The notes under the pieces are model-generated. The model was given only the letters and a program-made list of their open reading frames with translations, was not told the DNA's origin and searched no databases. This document shows, piece by piece, positions 1 through 5,008 of a DNA stretch of 6,778 nt. The stretch is from Candidatus Hydrogenedentota bacterium (GTDB lineage Bacteria > Hydrogenedentota > Hydrogenedentia > Hydrogenedentales > CAITNO01), in contig CAIJOU010000120.1 of the NCBI GenBank assembly GCA_903822375.1, positions 1-6,778 on the forward strand, read 5' to 3'. How positions within the stretch are numbered: the stretch's first letter is position 1; each line of letters opens with the position of its first letter. A program made the translations under genes and the position numbers.

Positions 1-267
1 CCACATATTGTGGTTTATGTCTATAGAAACAGGGCCGACACGGGCTCTCGCGGGGGTGGCCATGCAAAGGGGTGCCAGCGCGTTTTTCGAGATGTGCCCC
101 TATAAGATCAGCACCAAGTGTTGCATTTCCTAGCCAGTAACAAGAGTGCAGAAAGACAGGAATATCGCCCGGATTTCGCCCAGCCGCCGTCCAATCCACT
201 GATTCAGACGGGATAACCTTGCCCGATTCTTCAGGGCTGACGGTTGGCCTCGCGTCTCGTCCGTCCT
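1..267. other. Intergenic region with no convincing gene
   Basis: This stretch lies downstream of the stop codon of the minus-strand lipoprotein gene. No frame stays open for more than about 45 codons. The longest plausible small frame runs 17-133 on the plus strand (38 residues), without a Shine-Dalgarno site or recognisable motif. The first 13 bases form a small perfect palindrome (CCACA/TAT/TGTGG). AGGGGTGC at 68-75 can pair with GTGCCCCT at 94-101, using two G-U pairs, around an 18-base loop. GCCC at 221-224 and GGGC at 234-237 form only a 4-base stem. None of these is followed by a T-run on either strand, so I do not call a terminator for the lipoprotein gene. Confidence 0.6.
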
Positions 268-2172
268 CTACAGACTCTGCAGCGCCTTGACGATGTCTTC
301 CTTGGTCTTGTACTTGTCGCACAAGGCGCGCAACTGGGCGCGGTTTGGAATCTTGTCCGCATTAACCTCGACTTCGGCGAACTCGTCCACCGGAATCAGC
401 ACATGCTGGGTGGCAAGTTCGTTTTCACTGACCTCCTGCCAAGCCCCGCCATCTTTCTGCGGCCGGATTTTTGGCGCACGCGCATAAGACGCATCCAACC
501 GCGCCATGCGCACGCCAAGTGTCACCCACAACCGGGCTTTCTTGGCCATCGGATCGTAATGGATCGGTACCGCCACGCGTGTGTCGCATGCCAGATCCGG
601 AACTTTGCCGGACTGCGCCAACCATTCCAATGCGGTCTTCTTGGCGGCCTGTTGATCCACCGGTTCGCCTTCAATGAACGTTGGCGCCATGCCGATGTCT
701 TCACAGGAGACGAGATAGAATCCGTAGGTTCGCAGGCGCATAGATTCCAGTTCGTCATCGAGGTTCGGCGTGCGGCTGCCGCCTTCCCGAAGTCCGTGAA
801 GCGCCTTCAAGTTTTCCGCCGACACTGTGGCGCGCAGGATGTTTTGCAGGAAGGCATAGGCACGGGCGTTCCGGAGATACAACGTGGGACAGGGTTCAAT
901 CCGGAGTCTTGGCGCTAGATGAGTGGGTCGCGTCACAGAAGGACGGAACGCGGCGCTTTTTGGCACGTCAAGTTGCCGTGCGTGCGTTTCTCGCCGTTTG
1001 GCGAACATGACCTTGAAGGCTTCTACCAGGCGCTTCTTGTAGTCCGCCGTCAAAAGGAGCCGCTCGCTTTCCTGGTTCTTGCCGGGATTCAACAGGCATT
1101 CGAGCGCATAGACCTGATACTGGTACCACCCGTCGTCGGGCTTGGGCTGCAAGTTGGTTCCGCCGGAACGGATTCTTTTGATTAGTTCCGTCATGGCCTC
1201 CACGTTGTCGGGAATTCCCCCGGGAAAGACTCGTTCAAACAGTTCCGATTCGCGGCTGGTGGACGGGGGGAATATGGCCACCGCTGCATGCCAAACGTTA
1301 TATTTTCTGGCCAACGCCGCAAGGTCGTCCGTTCCGTCCTTCAATGCGCATACGGACAGGCAACTCAGCGGATTCGTCAGGCGGCCATAGAATTGCTGCA
1401 CGGCCTCATATTTCTTCAGCAAGCTGGCGTTCGCGGCCAGGACATTGGCAACCGCCTTGGGTATTTCCAGTTCCTTCTTGTTTGCGAATTCCTTCTGGAG
1501 GAAACGGTAGAATTTCCAGACACATTCCAATTCGGGCGTCCACGTATAGAAAGAGACGGGCTTGCTGGCCACTGTGTCCGACTCGAATTCCTTGAGCAGG
1601 CGGTCCCGAACCTTCTCCGCTTTGCGGGGGAGTGTTGCGTCCATTCCCGCCAACTGCATTGCTGCGGCAAGGAACGGCTTGGCAGGACTGTCCTCCGAGA
1701 GTTGGTCGAATATCTCAGAGATAAGATTCACCGCGCCGGGCATCGCCCCGCCAAGTTCACCCTTGTAGCAGGCCAGATCCAGCGCGGCGTAGAGTCCGTC
1801 ATCGAATTGCTTGGCGGCGCCGTCCAGCATATTGGCGCTCGGAAATCCGGCGGTTCCCCGGCCGGCGCAACTGGCATAACTTGGAACCAGTTCCAACAGT
1901 TCCGGCCGATGTTCCGGGTCTACCTTGGGGCTGTCGAGTTTGATGACGGCGTTGCTTTGGTTAACTTCCCATCCGTCAAGCAGACGGCTGTCGATGCGCG
2001 TGTCGTCAAATGTGGGATTCTTATCTTGGAGCCGGTCATCTGTTTCGGCCAATCCCGGCGGCTCGGGAAGGCGGGTGATTGTGTATTTTTCCGGCTGGGA
2101 AGCACATCCCCAAATGCCGGTGATCGCCAGTCCCAGGACCAAAAGTTGAAGTCTCTGTAATATCCACCTCAT
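268..2172 (-). CDS. Large predicted lipoprotein of unknown function
   Basis: I do not recognise this 634-residue protein. It begins with a lipoprotein signal: a basic start (MRWILQR), a hydrophobic core and a lipobox ending ITGIWGC, so Cys23 would be lipidated and the mature protein membrane-anchored and facing the periplasm or outside. No second membrane segment is apparent. The middle is mostly helical in character, with aromatic-rich blocks at about 208-226 (FYTWTPELECVWKFYRFLQ) and 346-358 (PDDGWYQYQVYAL). A block near 421-445 (PRLRIEPCPTLYLRNARAYA) also looks conserved. The C-terminus (about 605-634) is a short charged helical segment. There are eleven cysteines, many for an exported protein. 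The start was chosen over the upstream in-frame ATG at 2253 because only this one has a strong ribosome site and places the signal peptide at the N-terminus. The gene is divergent from the GH127 gene and appears less GC-rich than it. The 208-226 block faintly recalls exported DUF3160-type proteins, but this is untested. Confidence 0.85.
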   Translation of the reverse strand: MRWILQRLQLLVLGLAITGIWGCASQPEKYTITRLPEPPGLAETDDRLQDKNPTFDDTRIDSRLLDGWEVNQSNAVIKLDSPKVDPEHRPELLELVPSYASCAGRGTAGFPSANMLDGAAKQFDDGLYAALDLACYKGELGGAMPGAVNLISEIFDQLSEDSPAKPFLAAAMQLAGMDATLPRKAEKVRDRLLKEFESDTVASKPVSFYTWTPELECVWKFYRFLQKEFANKKELEIPKAVANVLAANASLLKKYEAVQQFYGRLTNPLSCLSVCALKDGTDDLAALARKYNVWHAAVAIFPPSTSRESELFERVFPGGIPDNVEAMTELIKRIRSGGTNLQPKPDDGWYQYQVYALECLLNPGKNQESERLLLTADYKKRLVEAFKVMFAKRRETHARQLDVPKSAAFRPSVTRPTHLAPRLRIEPCPTLYLRNARAYAFLQNILRATVSAENLKALHGLREGGSRTPNLDDELESMRLRTYGFYLVSCEDIGMAPTFIEGEPVDQQAAKKTALEWLAQSGKVPDLACDTRVAVPIHYDPMAKKARLWVTLGVRMARLDASYARAPKIRPQKDGGAWQEVSENELATQHVLIPVDEFAEVEVNADKIPNRAQLRALCDKYKTKEDIVKALQSL

Positions 2173-2179
2173 GTCCGTT

Positions 2180-2186
2180 CCCTCCC
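2180..2186 (-). promoter_or_regulatory. Ribosome binding site of the lipoprotein gene
   Basis: On the minus strand this reads GGGAGGG, seven bases before the ATG at 2172. It decides the start: the frame is open upstream to an ATG at 2253, but that extension would put 27 mostly polar residues in front of the signal peptide. Confidence 0.8.
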
Positions 2187-2286
2187 ATACGAATGTTACG
2201 AAATCTGTCAGGCGTTGGCGGCCTTGCCTATCGTAAAGGTAGCACGAACCCACCTTCTGAACAAATGAGTTAGGTTAAACGCCTGT

Positions 2287-2318
2287 CTGGAAGCCGGCGG
2301 GAACGCCGGCGCTCCCAG
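2287..2318. repeat. GC-rich palindrome, probable dispersed repeat element
   Basis: A perfect 7-base stem, GCCGGCG (2293-2299) with CGCCGGC (2304-2310), closes on a GGAA loop, which fits the GNRA tetraloop pattern. Outer arms CTGG (2287-2290) and CCAG (2315-2318) pair across a small internal loop. It lies upstream of the predicted -35 box of the GH127 gene and upstream of the lipoprotein gene start, so it need not be transcribed with either. From memory, similar elements containing GGAGCGCCGGCG recur between genes in several environmental bacterial genomes. A genome-wide search would be needed to confirm that. A role as terminator is unlikely because no T-run follows on either strand. Confidence 0.7.
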
Positions 2319-2336
2319 TAAATGTCCGACGTATGT

Positions 2337-2365
2337 TTGCCCCTGCCTTCGTTTGTCAGTATATT
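2337..2365 (+). promoter_or_regulatory. Predicted sigma70-like promoter of the GH127 gene
   Basis: The -35 box TTGCCC (2337-2342, four of six consensus bases) is followed by a 17-base spacer and the -10 box TATATT (2360-2365, five of six). Transcription would start near 2372, giving a leader of about 55 bases. TTGTCAG occurs at 2353-2359 and again at 2364-2370, 11 bases apart and so on the same face of the helix, flanking or overlapping the -10 box. This arrangement could be a binding site for a repressor. The match is by eye, and the organism's own promoter consensus is unknown. Confidence 0.4.
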
Positions 2366-2374
2366 GTCAGGCTC

Positions 2375-2398
2375 CGGTCCGGCAGTTCCGCCGGACCG
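2375..2398 (+). promoter_or_regulatory. Perfect 9-base stem-loop in the GH127 leader
   Basis: CGGTCCGGC (2375-2383) pairs perfectly with GCCGGACCG (2390-2398) around the six-base loop AGTTCC. If transcription starts near 2372, the hairpin is at the very 5' end of the mRNA and ends 13 bases before the Shine-Dalgarno site. It could stabilise the transcript or affect early elongation, or it may simply be a second copy of the palindrome family seen at 2287-2318, whose core it resembles. No T-run follows, so it is not an intrinsic terminator. Confidence 0.6.
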
Positions 2399-2411
2399 CG
2401 GCTGCAACGTC

Positions 2412-2418
2412 AAGGAGG
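2412..2418 (+). promoter_or_regulatory. Ribosome binding site of the GH127 gene
   Basis: AAGGAGG is a near-perfect Shine-Dalgarno sequence. It is eight bases from the ATG at 2427 but only two bases from the in-frame ATG at 2421, so 2427 is the better start. Confidence 0.85.
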
Positions 2419-2426
2419 GCATGGTG

Positions 2427-4847
2427 ATGGGTTCTTGGAGGATGATACTGGCCTTTGTGCTTGTTCCGGTCTTTTTCGGTGCTGCGGCCATGGCGCAGGG
2501 TGCTCCCAAGCAGGACTACCCCATCACGCCGGTGAAGTTCAACAAGGTGAAGGTGAACGGCGGATTCTGGGGGGCGCGGCTGGAAACCAACCGCACGTCC
2601 ACGCTGCCGGCCAACTGGCGCAAGTGCGAGGAGACGGGCCGCATCGAGAATTTCGAGAAGGCGGCCAAGCTCAAACCCGGCAAGCACAAGGGCATCTTCT
2701 TCGATGACTCTGACGTGTACAAGGTCTGCGAGGGCGCGGCGTACACGCTGGCGATCCAGCCCGACCCGGCGCTGGACAAGTATCTCGAAGACCTGGTGAC
2801 GCTGTTTTCCAAGGCGCAGGAGGCGGACGGCTACCTTTACACGGCGCGTACGATTGACCCGGAGCACCCGGCCAACTGCGGCGCGGAGCGCTGGGCCAAC
2901 CTCAAAGACTGCCACGAGATGTACTGCATGGGCCACATGATCGAGGCGGCCGTGGCGCATTACCAGGCGACGGGCCGCCGCACCTTCCTCGACGTGGCGA
3001 TCAAATGCGGCGACCTGCTGGACCGCACCTTCGGCGAAGGCAAGAAATACGGCATCTGCGGCCACCCGGAAATCGAGCTGGCGCTGGCCAAGCTCTACCG
3101 CGCCACGGGGGATGCCAAGTATCTGAACCTGGCCAAGTTCTTCGTCGACCAGCACGGCAACAAGGAACACCGCGAGGTCTGGGGCCCCTACTGCTCCGAC
3201 GAGAAACCCATCCTGCAGATGGACGAGGTGGTGGGGCATGCCGTGCGTGCGGGCTATTTCTATTCCGGCGTGGCCGATGTGGCGGCACTTACGGGCAAAC
3301 CCGAATACATCGGCGCGATTGACCGGCTGTGGGAGAACATGGTCTCGAAGAAGATGTACCTCACCGGCGGCGTCGGGGCGCGGCACGAGGGCGAGGCCTT
3401 CGGCGCGAACTACGAACTGCCGAACCAGTCGGCCTACTGCGAGACCTGCGCCGCCATCGCCAACGCGCTGTGGAACCACCGCATGTTCCTGCTCCACGGC
3501 GACGGCAAATACATGGACGTGTTCGAGCGGATCATCTACAACGGCTTCCTGTCGGGCCTCTCCATGGAGGGCGACACATTCTTCTATCCGAACCCGCTCA
3601 TCGTTGAGGGCCATTACAAGCGTTCGCCGTGGTTTGGATGCTCCTGCTGCCCGACCAACGATGTGCGCTTTGTTCCCTCGCTGCCCGGCGCGGCCTATGC
3701 CGTCGAGCAGGACCGGATCTACGTGAGCCTCTACATGGGCGGCGAGGCCGAGGTGGAGGCGCCCTTCGGCAGCGTCAAGATTGCGCAGGAAACGCGCTAT
3801 CCCTGGGACGGTGCCGTGGCGCTGACCGTCACACCCGACAAGGCCAAGACCTTTGACCTGCGCCTGCGCATCCCCGGCTGGGCACAGAGCAGGCCCGTGC
3901 CGTCCGACCTGTATTATTATCTCAATACCGACGCCAAGGCCCCGCAGGTATCGGTCAACGGCAAGCCCGTCGAACTGCAACTGGACAAGGGGTATGCCGT
4001 CCTCCGCCGCGAATGGAAGCCGGGCGACAAGGTCGAGCTGACGCTCGACATGCCGGTCCGGCGCGTGCTGGCCAACGGAGCCGTCGAGGACGACCGCGGC
4101 CGGGTGGCATTGGAGCGCGGTCCCATCGTGTTCTGCGCCGAAGGCATCGACAACGGCGGCCACGCGCTGAGCCTGTTCCTGCCCGACGACATCGCGCTGT
4201 CCACCGAATTCCGTGCCGACCTGCTCCGGGGCGTGCAGGTGATTACGGGCACGGCGCGCGCGGTGAAACGCGGCGACAACAATGCGATTGAAGCGGTGGA
4301 CCATCCGCTGGTGGCCATACCCAACTATGCCTGGGGCCACCGGGGCGACAGCGACATGGCGGTGTGGATGGCGCGCACGGCGGAGAAGGCCAAACCCGCG
4401 CCGCCCGTGACACTCATGTCCAAGAGCACCGCGACGGCCTCCCATGTCTTCCAGGCCGACACGGTGGAGGCCCTTTCCGACGGCATCGAGCCGAAAAACT
4501 CGCATGACCAGTCAATCCCGCGGTTTACCTGGTGGGACAAGAAGGGGGACACGCAATGGGTGCAGTACGATTTTCCCGCTGAGACTACCGTGTCCGGCTC
4601 CAGCGTCTACTGGTTCGACGACGGGGCCGGCGGCGGCTGCCGCGTGCCGGCCAAGTGGCAGGTGCTTTACAAAGACGGCGAGCACTGGCGCAAAGTGGAA
4701 GGCGCTGCGCAATACGGGGTGGACAAGGACCGCTGGAACCAGGTGTCCTTCAAACCCGTGAGGACAACCGCCCTGCGCGTGGAAGTCCGCCTGCAGGAGG
4801 GATTCTCCGGCGGGATACTGGAATGGACGGTCGAAGAGGTAAAATAA
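2427..4847 (+). CDS. Exported GH127 (DUF1680) beta-L-arabinofuranosidase-type enzyme with C-terminal F5/8-like domain
   Basis: GH127 enzymes release beta-linked L-arabinofuranose, using a zinc-bound cysteine as nucleophile. The 806-residue protein has a Sec signal peptide with likely cleavage after Ala23 (AMA|QG). The (alpha/alpha)6 catalytic domain follows with family blocks HEMYCMGH (163-170), GHPEIE (from 212), GHAVRA (His271) and FFYPNPL. Predicted active-site residues are Glu323 (acid/base), Glu339 and Cys341 (in ETC), and Cys407 and Cys408 (in CSCCP). Spacing from Glu323 to Cys341 equals that of Glu322, Glu338 and Cys340 in Bifidobacterium HypBA1, as I remember it. Residues of about 662-806 form an extra domain resembling F5/8 type C (CBM32-like) folds (TQWVQYDF, VYWFDD, FSGGILEWTVEEV), which explains the length compared with about 660 residues for HypBA1. 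It may bind glycan. The family also includes an aceric-acid hydrolase, so the exact substrate is uncertain. The GH2 gene follows by 161 bases on the same strand. An upstream in-frame ATG at 2322 lies ahead of the predicted promoter and was rejected. Confidence 0.93.
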   Translation: MGSWRMILAFVLVPVFFGAAAMAQGAPKQDYPITPVKFNKVKVNGGFWGARLETNRTSTLPANWRKCEETGRIENFEKAAKLKPGKHKGIFFDDSDVYKVCEGAAYTLAIQPDPALDKYLEDLVTLFSKAQEADGYLYTARTIDPEHPANCGAERWANLKDCHEMYCMGHMIEAAVAHYQATGRRTFLDVAIKCGDLLDRTFGEGKKYGICGHPEIELALAKLYRATGDAKYLNLAKFFVDQHGNKEHREVWGPYCSDEKPILQMDEVVGHAVRAGYFYSGVADVAALTGKPEYIGAIDRLWENMVSKKMYLTGGVGARHEGEAFGANYELPNQSAYCETCAAIANALWNHRMFLLHGDGKYMDVFERIIYNGFLSGLSMEGDTFFYPNPLIVEGHYKRSPWFGCSCCPTNDVRFVPSLPGAAYAVEQDRIYVSLYMGGEAEVEAPFGSVKIAQETRYPWDGAVALTVTPDKAKTFDLRLRIPGWAQSRPVPSDLYYYLNTDAKAPQVSVNGKPVELQLDKGYAVLRREWKPGDKVELTLDMPVRRVLANGAVEDDRGRVALERGPIVFCAEGIDNGGHALSLFLPDDIALSTEFRADLLRGVQVITGTARAVKRGDNNAIEAVDHPLVAIPNYAWGHRGDSDMAVWMARTAEKAKPAPPVTLMSKSTATASHVFQADTVEALSDGIEPKNSHDQSIPRFTWWDKKGDTQWVQYDFPAETTVSGSSVYWFDDGAGGGCRVPAKWQVLYKDGEHWRKVEGAAQYGVDKDRWNQVSFKPVRTTALRVEVRLQEGFSGGILEWTVEEVK

Positions 4848-4861
4848 CCGACTCATCGTCT

Positions 4862-4906
4862 GTGTACATTGTGAACCGGGTAGACTTTATTGACAAAGTG
4901 GAGTAG
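4862..4906 (+). repeat. Five degenerate 9-base repeats, left arm of inverted pair
   Basis: Five consecutive 9-base units begin at 4862, 4871, 4880, 4889 and 4898. Each opens with a hexamer one base away from RTGGAC (GTGTAC, GTGAAC, GTAGAC, ATTGAC, GTGGAG), followed by three variable bases. They start 14 bases after the GH127 stop codon. The array is more decayed than the right arm at 4934-4969, to which it is an imperfect reverse complement. Confidence 0.5.
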
Positions 4907-4970
4907 AGGGAACGGCGTGTGTTTTCTGTTTTCGTCCACGTTGTCCATAGAGTCCATATCGTCCACAACG
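4867..4970. repeat. Imperfect 36-base inverted repeat between GH127 and GH2 genes
   Basis: Bases 4867-4902 match the reverse complement of 4935-4970 at 26 of 36 positions, counted by hand without gaps. The 32-base centre is 4903-4934. As RNA the arms could fold into a long interrupted hairpin in the GH127-GH2 gap, which might protect the upstream mRNA end or dampen read-through into the GH2 gene. No clean T-run follows the right arm, so a classical terminator is unlikely. The 9-base internal period suggests that the element grew by repeat expansion. Confidence 0.55.
4934..4969 (-). repeat. Four tandem GTCCAY-NNN 9-base repeats, right arm
   Basis: Units at 4934, 4943, 4952 and 4961 read GTCCACGTT, GTCCATAGA, GTCCATATC and GTCCACAAC. 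The GTCCAY core is exact in all four and the last three bases vary freely, so this is a phased motif array rather than a simple microsatellite. On the minus strand the core is RTGGAC, the same core as the left-arm units at 4862-4906 read on the plus strand, so the two arrays face each other. It ends 39 bases before the GH2 start. Confidence 0.7.
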
Positions 4971-4995
4971 ATGAAATCATTGAATCTTGAACCAT

Positions 4996-5000
4996 GGAGA
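4996..5000 (+). promoter_or_regulatory. Ribosome binding site of the GH2 gene
   Basis: GGAGA lies eight bases before the ATG at 5009. An in-frame ATG at 4994 overlaps this site and has no Shine-Dalgarno sequence of its own, and its five extra residues would precede the signal peptide, so 5009 is preferred. Confidence 0.6.
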
Positions 5001-5008
5001 ACAGACCT

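Noticed and set aside
221..237. Hairpin as terminator of the lipoprotein gene
   Set aside because: The stem is only four bases with a nine-base loop and no T-run follows on the minus strand.
1288..2160. Open frame of 290 codons on the plus strand opposite the lipoprotein gene
   Set aside because: The minus-strand frame has a lipobox signal peptide and strong ribosome site, while this one has neither and shows no recognisable motif.
2236..2264. Minus-strand promoter for the lipoprotein gene (TTGTTC, 17 bases, TACCTT with a preceding TG)
   Set aside because: Each box matches only three of six consensus bases, which is too weak to call.
2322..2426. N-terminal extension of the GH127 protein to an ATG at 2322
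   Set aside because: It would put the promoter and leader hairpin inside the coding region, lacks a ribosome site and would bury the signal peptide.
2367..4505. Long open frame of 712 codons antisense to the GH127 gene
   Set aside because: It lies wholly within a gene with clear family motifs and catalytic residues. Its translation has no domain-like pattern and is rich in His, Arg, Val and Ala, as expected from the antisense of a GC-rich gene. It has no matching ribosome site.
4890..4895. Perfect TTGACA as a -35 box for the GH2 gene
   Set aside because: No -10-like hexamer occurs 16-18 bases downstream, and the hexamer is part of the 9-base repeat array.
4934..4969. CRISPR-like array
   Set aside because: The units are only 9 bases with a 6-base core and there are no spacers of suitable length and no cas genes.
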